A stretch of DNA of 64,000 nucleotides from Salinivirgaceae bacterium (GTDB lineage: Bacteria; Bacteroidota; Bacteroidia; Bacteroidales; SZUA-534), in assembly GCA_017474765.1 (NCBI GenBank), contig JAFVGW010000023.1, forward strand, positions 1 through 64,000, in the 5' to 3' direction. Made by a program: the position numbers and the translations under genes. A model generated the notes under the pieces. The model was not told where the DNA came from, did no database searches, and saw only the letters and a list, made by a program, of their open reading frames with translations. Numbering within the stretch: the first letter of the stretch is position 1; each line of letters starts with the position of its first letter. Below are positions 55,057 through 63,807 of this stretch, piece after piece.

Positions 55057-55140
55057 CATTCCCATTCTTCCCATTTTTCCCATTCTTCCCATTTTTCCCA
55101 TTCTTCCCATTTTTCCCATTCTTCTCATAATTCTCATTTT
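55057..55140. repeat. Tandem 18-bp repeat (CCCATTCTTCCCATTTTT)
   Basis: About four copies, then degenerate TTCTCATAATTCTCATTT, between argC and the second four-helix-bundle gene. Confidence 0.9.
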
Positions 55141-55721
55141 TCTCCATTCATATATTCCATTCCATTTTGCGCTCGCCAATTTCTCCTCGCCACCGACATT
55201 TTTTCTCTAATTCCACCATTTTCAAGAAAATCCTGCTGCAATTTCTCTAACAGTTTTCTTAATAAGTAGTCTTCTTGATGAAGAAGCACAAGTGCAATAT
55301 TGGCAATAGTAATATCATTTCTGATTTCACAAACTCGAATATAATCTTCTGTTTTTAAATGTCCTGTACACCATTTGCGTGCATTTTGGCAATGCTCGCT
55401 GTTCACATTCCAAATTTGCATTCCGTGATTGCGCAAATAATCTTCATAATCCTCTTGCAATTCTTTGAAACTTGCTTTGGCAACATTCATAAGTTTTATA
55501 CAACTTTCCATTGATGTTGTGCCCGCTTCATTACCTTCTGCAATGTTTTGCTTGCCACTTCGTGCCGCTTGCTTCATTTGGTCAACAGTCCTATCGCCAA
55601 TTTTGGGCAAATAATGCTCAATAAAAAAGCACGTTAGGTCATAAATGCACTCAGCCTTTTGAAAGACTACAAGGTTTTTGTAGTCGCCTTTTGAAAACAA
55701 AAACTGAGCGTTGTTGTCCAT
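55134..55721 (-). CDS. Four-helix-bundle protein, longer type with C-terminal suffix
   Basis: 195 residues. Related to the 23S IVS-type family: L-V-V-F-Q-K-A-E-C-I-Y, R-T-V-D-Q-M-K-Q-A-A-R-S-G-K-Q-N-I-A-E-G and K-E-L-Q-E-D-Y-E-D-Y. A further 70 residues end in an Asn-rich, basic tail. It interrupts the arginine cluster between argG and argC, on the same strand, and is bordered by short tandem repeats on its 3' side and by similar ATTAATGAGAATAATG words on its 5' side. Function unknown; presence here looks like an insertion. Confidence 0.87.
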   Translation of the reverse strand: MDNNAQFLFSKGDYKNLVVFQKAECIYDLTCFFIEHYLPKIGDRTVDQMKQAARSGKQNIAEGNEAGTTSMESCIKLMNVAKASFKELQEDYEDYLRNHGMQIWNVNSEHCQNARKWCTGHLKTEDYIRVCEIRNDITIANIALVLLHQEDYLLRKLLEKLQQDFLENGGIREKMSVARRNWRAQNGMEYMNGEK

Positions 55722-55783
55722 TGTGATTAATGAGAATAATGTGAATTATGTAAAATTACACAAATATACCAAAATACCCCAAC

Positions 55784-56989
55784 CTACACTCTCTCATTCG
55801 GATGCGCCAGATAGTACGCTCTCAGCGCTGTCGATGTCACCTTGATGAAGCCTTTGGCGTCGTCTGATGTCCAGGCCTTGGCAGTCTCGCCATACTCACC
55901 CAATTTATTCTTAACCAAATCGTTAGGCGAATCAACACCAACTGTTTGGAAGCAGAGCGGACGCAGTTCGAGAGTAACCTCGCCCGTAACGTTGCGCTGA
56001 CTGCTTGTTAGCATAGCCTCAATGTCGGGCATAACAGGCTCAAGATACTGACTCTCGTGCAGGAACATTCCGTACCAGTTCGACACTTGGTCCTTCCAGT
56101 ATTGCTGCCACTTCGAAAGCGTGTATTTCTCAAGGAATCGGTGTGCGCCGATAATCAGCATTGGTGCTGCAGCCTCGAAACCAACGCGCCCTTTGATGCC
56201 GATGATTGTGTCGCCCACGTGGCAGTCGCGGCCAATGCCGTAAGCTGCGCCAATCTCTTCAACAGCCTGAATGGCAGCGATTTTATCGTCATAATGCTTG
56301 CCGTTGACGCTGCACAACTCACCTTTGTCGAAGCCCAATTTCAAAATCTCGGGACCTTCTTTGGTTGGGTGTTTCAGATAGGCCGATTCGGGCAGACCTT
56401 GCTTTGAATCAAGTATTTCGCCGCCGCAGATTGACGTGCCCCAAATGCCCACATTGTACGAGTATTTGAGTTTTGTGAAATCGGCGAAAAATCCGTTTTT
56501 GTTCAGATAATCAACCTCTTCCTGACGGCTCAAGTTGCCGTCGCGCGTAAGCGTGATAATCTCAACGCCAGGGCACATAACCAGGAAAGTCATATCGAAG
56601 CGGATTTGGTCGTTGCCAGCGCCCGTTGAGCCGTGGGCAATGGCCGAAGCGCCTATCTTTTTGGCGTAGCGCGCGATGGCGATGGCTTGGAAGATGCGCT
56701 CCGACGAAACCGAAATCGGGTAGCAGTTGTTGCGCAGCACGTTGCCATAGACCATATATTTCAGACTCTTCTCGTAGTATTCCTTTGTCACGTCGAGAGT
56801 TACGTATTTTGTCGCGCCCAGTTTGTAGGCGTTTTCCTCGTTTGTTTTGAGTTGCTCGGCGCTGAAACCGCCCGTGTTGGCGCAAGCCGCGTGAACCTCG
56901 TAGCCCTTCTCTTTGGCCAGATACATAACGGTGTACGATGTGTCCAAACCGCCACTGAAGGCCACTACAACTTTCTTTTTCTGTTCCAT
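55784..56989 (-). CDS. argG: Argininosuccinate synthase
   Basis: 401 residues. The ATP-binding P-loop is A-F-S-G-G-L-D-T-S, and G-S-T-G-A-G-N-D-Q and the citrulline/aspartate-binding R-N-N-C-Y segments are present. It joins citrulline and aspartate in the penultimate step of arginine synthesis. argF and argH are not in the window. Confidence 0.96.
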   Translation of the reverse strand: MEQKKKVVVAFSGGLDTSYTVMYLAKEKGYEVHAACANTGGFSAEQLKTNEENAYKLGATKYVTLDVTKEYYEKSLKYMVYGNVLRNNCYPISVSSERIFQAIAIARYAKKIGASAIAHGSTGAGNDQIRFDMTFLVMCPGVEIITLTRDGNLSRQEEVDYLNKNGFFADFTKLKYSYNVGIWGTSICGGEILDSKQGLPESAYLKHPTKEGPEILKLGFDKGELCSVNGKHYDDKIAAIQAVEEIGAAYGIGRDCHVGDTIIGIKGRVGFEAAAPMLIIGAHRFLEKYTLSKWQQYWKDQVSNWYGMFLHESQYLEPVMPDIEAMLTSSQRNVTGEVTLELRPLCFQTVGVDSPNDLVKNKLGEYGETAKAWTSDDAKGFIKVTSTALRAYYLAHPNERV

Positions 56990-57095
56990 ATCTTTATAGT
57001 TATAAGTTTTTGAGTTATAAGTTTTTAGTTTTGAGTAAGGTGTAAAGATTAATGTGTAAAGTTCGCATTTTTAAATCCTAATTCCTAACTCCTAA

Positions 57096-57737
57096 TTAAT
57101 CTTCGGGAAATCCGTCGGGGAAGCGTGCATGGATGATGTCCTCTACGCCAGGGTCGTGCGACAGTTCCTCGTCGGCGTCGCGGACGCTGCGCGGGCGTTC
57201 AGGGTCGTAGAGCATTCCTGTGCAGACGCAGTAGCGGCGGTCGGTACGTTTCAAAATATCCTGATTTATGCAGCCTTCACAACCTTTCCAAAATGTCTCG
57301 TCGTCAGTGAGTTGCGCGAAAGTTACAGGCACATATCCGTGGTCGGTGTTGAGTTTCATAACTGCGGCGCCCGATGTCAGACTGAAAATCTTCGCCTGCG
57401 GCCAGCGCATCCGCGCAAGCGTGAACGTTACGTGCTTGATGCGGCGTGCAAGGCCGTGTCCGCGGTACTCTTCGGGCACAATCAATCCCGATGTGGTTAC
57501 GTAGTGCTTGCCGCCCCACGTCTCAATGTAACTGAAACCAGCGAATTTGTCGCCGTCGAGTGCGATGACAGCCTTGCCCTCGCTCATTTTTTGTTTCACA
57601 TAGCCAGGGTTGCGCTTTGCAATGCCCGTGCCACGCACTTTTGCGGCAGCCGCAATGGTTGCCAAAATCTCGTCAACATAAGAGTAGTGCTCCTTGTCGG
57701 CCACTAAAATTTTAATGTTGTCGTTGTACTGTTCCAT
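57096..57737 (-). CDS. GNAT-family acyltransferase at the head of the arg operon
   Basis: 213 residues from M-E-Q-Y-N-D-N-I; the longer frame upstream covers the promoter. The acyl-CoA-binding loop is V-P-E-E-Y-R-G-H-G-L-A-R-R. A C-terminal extension carries four to five cysteines (G-C-E-G-C, Y-C-V-C), possibly metal-binding. It is the first gene of the arginine cluster, and no classic argA or argJ is seen, so it is a candidate N-acylglutamate synthase. That role is inferred from position. Confidence 0.82.
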   Translation of the reverse strand: MEQYNDNIKILVADKEHYSYVDEILATIAAAAKVRGTGIAKRNPGYVKQKMSEGKAVIALDGDKFAGFSYIETWGGKHYVTTSGLIVPEEYRGHGLARRIKHVTFTLARMRWPQAKIFSLTSGAAVMKLNTDHGYVPVTFAQLTDDETFWKGCEGCINQDILKRTDRRYCVCTGMLYDPERPRSVRDADEELSHDPGVEDIIHARFPDGFPED

Positions 57738-57806
57738 TTTTTCCAACAAATGTTTCGTCTTTAATCTTGTATCTTTATGCAATATCACTGCATATTTTTG
57801 CGAGCG

Positions 57807-57836
57807 CAAAAGTAATGCATCTTTTAATAATGCAAA
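57807..57836 (-). promoter_or_regulatory. Promoter of the arginine cluster
   Basis: TTTG (57836-57833) and TACTTTTG (57814-57807), 18 bp apart on the minus strand. The leader to the GNAT start is about 60 nt. No clear ARG-box dyad was recognised. Confidence 0.75.
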
Positions 57837-57938
57837 GTAAAAATCATACAATTTTCAGCCCAAAACGCAGGTTTTTCAGTTATATTTTTTCTTCAGAATC
57901 GCAGTTGTCGGGTATTTCAAATCAAAGTCAAAAATATT

Positions 57939-57968
57939 TTTGCTGATTAAACCTATTTAGTACTTTTG
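57939..57968 (+). promoter_or_regulatory. Promoter of the 58-61 kb operon
   Basis: TTTG at 57939-57942 and TACTTTTG at 57961-57968, 18 bp apart; the transcript would start about 30 nt before the first ATG. Confidence 0.75.
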
Positions 57969-58003
57969 AGCGATTTTTATTAGAGGATTATACTCTTGAG
58001 GAT

Positions 58004-58555
58004 ATGGAAAATAAAAGCAAAAAAATACTTGCAGTGGTTTTGTGCGCAATTGCCGTAATAGCCTTGCTGCCAGTGATAATCGGTATGTGCTTGCCGCGTG
58101 AGCGTCAGGTGATGAAAGGACAAATGATTGACCAGATGTATTTCATGGTTCTGGGCAACATCAGTAACCATTGGGAGGAGCCGACGTGGCGTCACAATCT
58201 CGACACCATGATTCAGCGCGATCCCATCGATGGTCAGGACTGCTGGGTTGAGTATTACACCAATGGCGACTCGATTGTGCTGCTTACGCAGACTTTGGGC
58301 GAGTTCGACTATGTGCGCAGGATGCTTATGCCCGACGGCCGCGAACTGTTGCGCAACATCACTTTGGCTGATGTCGAAGGCAAAACCGCAGTGCGCATGA
58401 TTGAAGAAGTGTCGGAGAATGACCCGCTGAAGCGTTTCTGTGCTTTGTTCTCAGACCCTGTCGCAAAACGAATGGAACTGTATCTGTCTGATTTAAAGGA
58501 AAAAGCCATCAAACAGAATGAAGAGATGACTGATGAGGGAATGTTTGGCTTTTAA
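58004..58555 (+). CDS. Membrane-anchored SRPBCC/START-like protein
   Basis: 183 residues. An N-terminal hydrophobic helix (about 8-28) anchors it. The rest has the order of polyketide-cyclase-like proteins: an I-x-x-x-x-x-V-L-x-x-x-x-x-H-W opening (M-V-L-G-N-I-S-N-H-W), an acidic turn near W-V-E-Y-Y-T-N-G-D, and a long C-terminal helix. Similarity is weak. A lipid- or hydrophobic-ligand binding role is possible. First gene of a four-gene run. Confidence 0.5.
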   Translation: MENKSKKILAVVLCAIAVIALLPVIIGMCLPRERQVMKGQMIDQMYFMVLGNISNHWEEPTWRHNLDTMIQRDPIDGQDCWVEYYTNGDSIVLLTQTLGEFDYVRRMLMPDGRELLRNITLADVEGKTAVRMIEEVSENDPLKRFCALFSDPVAKRMELYLSDLKEKAIKQNEEMTDEGMFGF

Positions 58556-58564
58556 CCTTAACCA

Positions 58565-59164
58565 ATGACTGAAGATTTCGAAAAAATAGTCTATTCTGAC
58601 GAAGTTATCGCTTTCACTGCTTTGGCCAGCCAGTATTGCAATTTGGTTGACCGTGTTGCGGCTTATTCGCAAAGCGATTTCGTAAGCCAGCAGCATAGGC
58701 TTTTATCTTTGCTCTACGTTAAAACCTTGAGTCTGCCCAGCATTGAGCCAATCGACCCCGAAATGGTGGAAAAGACTGTCACTCAAGAAGAATGGGATGA
58801 AGTTCATAACGCCGTGGCAGCAAAACTTGCTAAATTCGACCGCTACAGCGAAGTGTACGACCCGCTTGCAGGTGATGACGCAATGACCAGTCTATCAGAA
58901 GGTTTTGCCGATATTTTCCAGGATTTGAAAGATTATCTGTCGCTTATGCAGATGGGCTCGCCCGAGATGATGAACGACGCCATTTGGGAATGCGTGAACA
59001 ATTTCAAAAACTATTGGGGACAGCGGCTCGTGAATATTGTGCGGGTGCTGCACCATTTAATATACAGCGGCGCCGCTTTGCGCACCGACGATGCCCGCAC
59101 TTTTGAACAAGACGACCGCCCGTCGTGGGAACGTGGCGGATTGAGTGGATTGGCCGATGAATAA
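58565..59164 (+). CDS. DUF5063 family protein
   Basis: 199 residues, helical, no membrane segment or catalytic motif. F-x-x-x-A-S-Q-Y-C-N-L-V-D-R-V and F-A-D-I-F-Q-D-L-K-D-Y match DUF5063, found beside DEDD exonucleases in Bacteroidota. Its stop overlaps the exonuclease start by 8 bp. Function unknown. Confidence 0.82.
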   Translation: MTEDFEKIVYSDEVIAFTALASQYCNLVDRVAAYSQSDFVSQQHRLLSLLYVKTLSLPSIEPIDPEMVEKTVTQEEWDEVHNAVAAKLAKFDRYSEVYDPLAGDDAMTSLSEGFADIFQDLKDYLSLMQMGSPEMMNDAIWECVNNFKNYWGQRLVNIVRVLHHLIYSGAALRTDDARTFEQDDRPSWERGGLSGLADE

Positions 59165-59750
59165 GACGATTGCAAAGGAAGAGATTGCGGAACTGCCGAT
59201 AATGGCGTTCGAAGGGAAAATCAGCGTTCCGCTTACCAGCGACCAGATTGAAGAAGCCGTCAGTTATCTGCGACAGTTCAAGGTTTTAGGGTTTGACACC
59301 GAAACCCGCCCCAATTTCCGCAAAGGACAACACAATAAAGTGGCACTGTTGCAACTATCGGCAGGTGACAGGGCTTTCTTGTTCAGACTCAACAAAATAC
59401 GACTGCCGAACGTGGTCAAACAATTACTTGCCGATGAGTCAATAATTAAAGTCGGCGCCGCCATTCACGACGATTTGAAGGCGCTTGTCAGTTTGAGTCC
59501 GTTTGTACCAGGCGGTTTTGTCGATGTGCAGAGCATGGCCAAACAAGTGGGAATTGAGCAGGCAGGATTACGTCCGCTTGCCGCCATGCTGATGGGAATC
59601 CGCATCTCGAAGGCGCAGCAGACATCGAATTGGGAAATCCCATATCTGACTGAAGCACAACTGCTTTACGCCGCCACCGACGCTTGGGTTTCGCTCGAAA
59701 TCTACAACCGACTTTCCGACATGCTGCAACGCGGCGAGCAAGCCGAATAA
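59157..59750 (+). CDS. 3'-5' exonuclease, RNase D-like (DEDD)
   Basis: 197 residues from M-N-K-T-I-A. DEDDy residues are visible: D-T-E in G-F-D-T-E-T, the second Asp in I-H-D-D-L, and Y-A-A-T-D near the end. A stand-alone exonuclease domain without HRDC, probably acting on structured RNA or DNA 3' ends. Coupled to DUF5063 by overlap. Confidence 0.9.
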   Translation: MNKTIAKEEIAELPIMAFEGKISVPLTSDQIEEAVSYLRQFKVLGFDTETRPNFRKGQHNKVALLQLSAGDRAFLFRLNKIRLPNVVKQLLADESIIKVGAAIHDDLKALVSLSPFVPGGFVDVQSMAKQVGIEQAGLRPLAAMLMGIRISKAQQTSNWEIPYLTEAQLLYAATDAWVSLEIYNRLSDMLQRGEQAE

Positions 59751-59802
59751 CAGTTGCGTCGGAAACCGAATCATTGTCAATAATACTGAAATACAAAACG
59801 AT

Positions 59803-60984
59803 ATGAGCGCGAAAATCATACTGAAATCGGGAAAGGAACAGTCGGTCAAGCGGCTGCATCCGTGGATTTTTTCGGGGGCCATCAAACAGATGCAGGGCAC
59901 GCCAAAGGAAGGCGACCTTGTGTCGGTTTACGACAACCAGGGCGGTTTCCTTGCTTGGGGGCATTATCAGCCGTCGTCAATTGCCGTGCGGATTCTGACT
60001 TTTGAGAACACCGTTCCCGATGCCGCGTTTTTCCGCCGCAAGATTGCCAACGCCATTGAGTTCCGCCGCCGAATGGGCTTTTTCGACAGCGCCGACACCA
60101 ATGTCTTCCGCATAATTCACGGCGAAGGCGACGGTCTGTCGGGACTTGTGGCCGACTACTACAACGGCACTGTGGTTTTTCAGGCGCACTCTGTCGGGAT
60201 GTACCTGATTAAGGACGCCATTGCCGAAATCCTGAAAGACCTTTTGGGCGACAAGGTGCGCTGCATCTACGACAAAAGTTCGCAAACCCTTCCGTTTAAG
60301 GCTGATATTGAGCCTGTTGACGGATATTTGTTCGGCAAACCCGATACCAACATCGTTCTTGAGCACGGCCATAAGTTTGAGATTGATTGGGAAAACGGCC
60401 AGAAAACGGGCTTCTTCATCGACCAGCGCGAGAACCGCCAACTGCTTGCCAACTACTCGGCAGGGCGCACGGTCTGCAACATTTTCGGCTACACGGGCGG
60501 TTTCAGCGTGTATGCCTTGGGCGCAGGGGTAAAGGCGGTGCACACCGTCGATGTGTCGAAGCCTGCCATCGCTCAAACCGACCGCAATGTGGCGCTGAAT
60601 TTCCCCGATTGCACTAACCATCAGGGTTTTGCACTCGACGCCTTCGACTTTTTCGCGCAGACAACCGACAAGTACGACCTTATAATTCTTGACCCGCCTG
60701 CATTTGCCAAACATCAGAGCGCACTCAACAACGCACTGCAAGGCTACAAGCGCATCAACCAGCGGGCGCTCGAGCAGATTGAGCCAGGCGGCGTGCTGTT
60801 CACCTTCTCGTGCTCGCAGGCGGTGAGCAAGGAAGATTTCCGCAAGGCCGTGTTTGCGGCTTCAGTCAATGCGCGGCGCAATGTGCGCATCCTGCATCAA
60901 CTCTCGCAGCCAATTGACCACCCGATTGGAATGTTCCATCCTGAAAGTGAGTATCTTAAGGGATTGGTGCTGTATGTAGAATAA
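59803..60984 (+). CDS. RlmI-like 23S rRNA cytosine-C5 methyltransferase
   Basis: 393 residues. A PUA domain (1-75) precedes a class I methyltransferase fold with the SAM motif L-F-G-Y-T-G-G-F-like I-F-G-Y-T-G-G-F, the D-P-P-A-F motif and the catalytic Cys in F-S-C-S-Q. The family methylates C1962 of 23S rRNA. It closes the plus-strand run; converges on the PnuC operon. Confidence 0.93.
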   Translation: MSAKIILKSGKEQSVKRLHPWIFSGAIKQMQGTPKEGDLVSVYDNQGGFLAWGHYQPSSIAVRILTFENTVPDAAFFRRKIANAIEFRRRMGFFDSADTNVFRIIHGEGDGLSGLVADYYNGTVVFQAHSVGMYLIKDAIAEILKDLLGDKVRCIYDKSSQTLPFKADIEPVDGYLFGKPDTNIVLEHGHKFEIDWENGQKTGFFIDQRENRQLLANYSAGRTVCNIFGYTGGFSVYALGAGVKAVHTVDVSKPAIAQTDRNVALNFPDCTNHQGFALDAFDFFAQTTDKYDLIILDPPAFAKHQSALNNALQGYKRINQRALEQIEPGGVLFTFSCSQAVSKEDFRKAVFAASVNARRNVRILHQLSQPIDHPIGMFHPESEYLKGLVLYVE

Positions 60985-61047
60985 GAAGACTACAGACTTC
61001 GGACAATAGATTTGGTGAATCGTAATTCGTAATTCAGAATTCGTAAT

Positions 61048-61584
61048 TTAACTCATAATCACCTTTCTCACCGCCTTCAATGCCATCTGTTGCCGTTCAT
61101 TGCCATTGCCGCTGATTTCGGTGTATGGCAAACCAAACATTTCTAGTTCGTTACGATAGATGGCCGACAGTTTTTCGCGCATCGGGCCGCCGTTTTCGCG
61201 CACGGGGTCGGGCACCCACGGAATGTCGGGTTGGCAAAGAAGGTGCAACGTGGCAGGGTACGATCGTATGGCTTCGGGAATCCACGCTGGGCATCGACCG
61301 TAAACCACATCGAGCCATACTTTGGTGATAATCAGATCGGTATCAAACAAAACAGCGGTGTGGCCAGCGGCAATGACGCGCTCAAATTCGGCAATCTGCA
61401 GACGGGCAATCTCAACCACATCATCGTAAGAGTAGGGGCGGCCCAACTGCTCAACGTAGCCGCGTGCCAATTCGGGAATCCACGGAATATCAAGCGTTTG
61501 GGCTAAAAATCGGCACAGTTCGGTTTTGCCCGTCGATTCGGCACCAGTGGCCACAATTATCTTTGTATCAGTTCTTTCCGCCAT
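61048..61584 (-). CDS. NadR-type ribosylnicotinamide-kinase-like ATPase
   Basis: 178 residues from M-A-E-R-T-D-T-K; the longer frame lies within pnuC. The P-loop is G-A-E-S-T-G-K-T-E, followed by L-A-R-G-Y and D-T-D-L, the pattern of the kinase half of NadR (AAA_28). The nucleotidyl-transferase half of NadR is missing. Its start overlaps the end of pnuC by 28 bp. Together they would import and trap nicotinamide riboside. Confidence 0.88.
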   Translation of the reverse strand: MAERTDTKIIVATGAESTGKTELCRFLAQTLDIPWIPELARGYVEQLGRPYSYDDVVEIARLQIAEFERVIAAGHTAVLFDTDLIITKVWLDVVYGRCPAWIPEAIRSYPATLHLLCQPDIPWVPDPVRENGGPMREKLSAIYRNELEMFGLPYTEISGNGNERQQMALKAVRKVIMS

Positions 61585-62138
61585 TTCAGATAGCCCACAA
61601 CGGCCATTGTTGTATATATTACATAAAGGAATGCGGTGAGCGGCATCGAGCGCGTGAAGTAGAGCGCCACCGAGACGGCGTCGGCCACAATGAACACGAG
61701 CCACTGCTCAATCATTTTGCGGGTGAGCATCCAGGTGGCGGTGATGGCCAGGGCGGTTGTGAACGAGTCGCCGATGGGCACGGGCGAGTCGGTGAGCAGA
61801 GTCAGCATCGCGTAAAGCGCCCCCCAGATGGCGGCGGTGACGATGCCCAAAACGAGCCATTGCCTTGCTGTGGTGCGGCTCACGGCCAGTTCGCGGCCTT
61901 CGCGGTTCTTGTGGGCAAGCCACGCCACAAAGCCATAGATGCTGATTATCAGGTAGTAAGTCTGCAACCCCATGTCGGCGTAGAACTTGTTGGCAAAGTA
62001 CACGGCAATGTAGATGGCCGACGAGAGCGCGCCCAGCGGCCACAGCCAGATGCTCTGACGGATGGACAAAACAAGATAGACGATGGTGGACACCACGCCG
62101 AACAGTTCGAGCCAATTGTCTGTAAGCCAGTTAATCAC
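61557..62138 (-). CDS. pnuC: PnuC-family nicotinamide riboside transporter
   Basis: 193 residues from a GTG start 7 bp after the protease stop. Seven to eight short membrane helices, with the W-L-W-P-L-G and I-S-I-Y-G-F-V-A-W motifs of PnuC. It facilitates uptake of the vitamin, with trapping by the downstream kinase. Thiamine-type paralogues (PnuT) exist, but the NadR-like neighbour favours nicotinamide riboside. Confidence 0.9.
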   Translation of the reverse strand: MINWLTDNWLELFGVVSTIVYLVLSIRQSIWLWPLGALSSAIYIAVYFANKFYADMGLQTYYLIISIYGFVAWLAHKNREGRELAVSRTTARQWLVLGIVTAAIWGALYAMLTLLTDSPVPIGDSFTTALAITATWMLTRKMIEQWLVFIVADAVSVALYFTRSMPLTAFLYVIYTTMAVVGYLKWRKELIQR

Positions 62139-62144
62139 GTTGCA

Positions 62145-63776
62145 CTATTTGCTTGGCTGAAGTTTCGATTTGTACAGTTTTTCGTCCTTCATCACCCGCA
62201 CCGCTTCCTTGAAAATCGGGTCGATGCGGTTGATAATCTGATAGTACTCGCCCGAATCGTACAGGTCGCGGGCAATGGCGGCTTTCAGGTTTACGCGCAT
62301 ATGCTCTTTGCCGCGCTCGAAGCCCTTCTCGTCGAACGGCAGTTTTTCCTTCTCGGCAAAGTCGGTGAGTTGCTTCAGAAAATCGTCGGTGACGGTGAAA
62401 TTCTCATCGAACGTCTTGAAATCCTTGTCGGTTTTGGTCGATTTGTATTTCTTCTCAAGTTCGGCGCGGTTATTGTCGATGTAGTTGAGAACGAATTTGT
62501 TAAATATTCCCTGACGCACCATTCTCACGTAGTAGCGCGATGAGTAGGTGGTGTCAATCGGCACAAACACATCGGGCATGATGCCGCCGCCGCCGTACAC
62601 CACGCGGTTGTTCACTTTGGTGAAGTATTTCTCGCCCATGGGCAGATGGATTGAGTCGGCGCTGTAGAGTTCGCCATCGTTGTAGCGTTTGTCGAATTCT
62701 TTGTTGTACTCGTCAACGCCGCCTTCATACGAACGTTGTATGCAGCGGCCTGTTGGGGTGTAGTAGCGGGCCACGGTGAGTCGCATCATTGAGCCGTCGT
62801 TGAACGGGAACTGATTCTGCACCAGGCCTTTGCCGAAGGTGCGGCGTCCCACAAGCACGGCGCGGTCCCAATCCTGAAGGGCGCCCGACACAATCTCACT
62901 TGCCGAAGCCGAATTCTCGTTCACCATCACAACAACCCGTCCGTAGTCCTTCTCGTTGTGGCCCGATTCGGTGTAGTAGTTCTGGCGCGGCATTTTGGTG
63001 CCTTGCGTGAACACCACCATCTTGCCGCTCTGCAGGAACTGGCTGGCAAGGTCGAAACCAGTGTTCAGATAGCCACCGCCGTTGTCGGTCAGGTCCACAA
63101 TCAGGTGTTTCAGGCCTTGTTTGCGCAACTTGCTGATGGCCGAGTTGTACTCGCTGGTTGTGGTGGCCGCAAACTTGTTGATTTTTATGTAGCCGATGCC
63201 TGCTTTTGCATCAACCATATAGGCTGCATCGACGCTGTAGATTGGAATTTTGTCGCGTGTTATCTTAAAGTCAATCAAGTCTTTGCTTCCGTGTCGTTTT
63301 ACTTTTACTGTAACCACGGTTCCTTTCTTGCCACGCAGTTTCTTCTGCACCATCTGGTTGGTGAGTCCCACGCCTGCAATGTTGGCCGTGTCCACATAAA
63401 TAATGCGGTCGCCAGCCATCAGACCCACGCGTTCCGACGGTCCGCCAGGAATCACTGCCACAATCATCAGAGTGTCGTTCATAATGTTGAATTGTATGCC
63501 GATGCCTTCGAAATTGCCTTCGAGCGGTTCGTTCATCGCCTTCACATCGTCTTGCGTGATGTAAACCGAGTGCGGGTCGAGTTCCTTGAGCATGGCAACA
63601 ATGCCGGTTTCAACCAGTTTCTGCTGGTTCACGGTGTCAACGTAGAGATTGCTAATCAGGTCGAGCACGCGAGTCATCTTAAATGCCTGCTCGCGGCTGG
63701 TGTTGTTGCTGCCGCGCTGTGCTTGTGCGCTGAACGTCATCAAGGCAGCAGCGGCTATTATCAGAAGTTTTCTCAT
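62145..63776 (-). CDS. C-terminal processing protease, S41 family (CtpA-like)
   Basis: 543 residues. A signal peptide (1-20) is followed by an N-terminal helical region, a PDZ domain (about 85-160), the S41 core and a C-terminal extension of about 180 residues. The catalytic dyad is S291 (S-A-S-A-S-E-I) and K316 (T-F-G-K-G). It trims or degrades periplasmic proteins. It is the first gene of a three-gene unit with pnuC and the NadR-like kinase. Confidence 0.95.
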   Translation of the reverse strand: MRKLLIIAAAALMTFSAQAQRGSNNTSREQAFKMTRVLDLISNLYVDTVNQQKLVETGIVAMLKELDPHSVYITQDDVKAMNEPLEGNFEGIGIQFNIMNDTLMIVAVIPGGPSERVGLMAGDRIIYVDTANIAGVGLTNQMVQKKLRGKKGTVVTVKVKRHGSKDLIDFKITRDKIPIYSVDAAYMVDAKAGIGYIKINKFAATTTSEYNSAISKLRKQGLKHLIVDLTDNGGGYLNTGFDLASQFLQSGKMVVFTQGTKMPRQNYYTESGHNEKDYGRVVVMVNENSASASEIVSGALQDWDRAVLVGRRTFGKGLVQNQFPFNDGSMMRLTVARYYTPTGRCIQRSYEGGVDEYNKEFDKRYNDGELYSADSIHLPMGEKYFTKVNNRVVYGGGGIMPDVFVPIDTTYSSRYYVRMVRQGIFNKFVLNYIDNNRAELEKKYKSTKTDKDFKTFDENFTVTDDFLKQLTDFAEKEKLPFDEKGFERGKEHMRVNLKAAIARDLYDSGEYYQIINRIDPIFKEAVRVMKDEKLYKSKLQPSK

Positions 63777-63799
63777 ATCATTTCTTTTAAAACCGATGC

Positions 63800-63807
63800 C
63801 AAAGGTA
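63800..63807 (-). promoter_or_regulatory. -7 box (TACCTTTG) for the protease-pnuC-kinase operon
   Basis: Exact TAnnTTTG match 23 bp before the protease ATG. The remaining sequence to the window edge holds two small hairpins (ATTGC...GCAAT near 63850 and GGATAG...CTATCC near 63900) and no gene I can support. Confidence 0.6.

Noticed and set aside
61464..62543. A 359-codon plus-strand frame across the pnuC and protease genes
   Set aside because: Low-complexity His/Arg/Gly-rich product, antisense to two well-supported genes.
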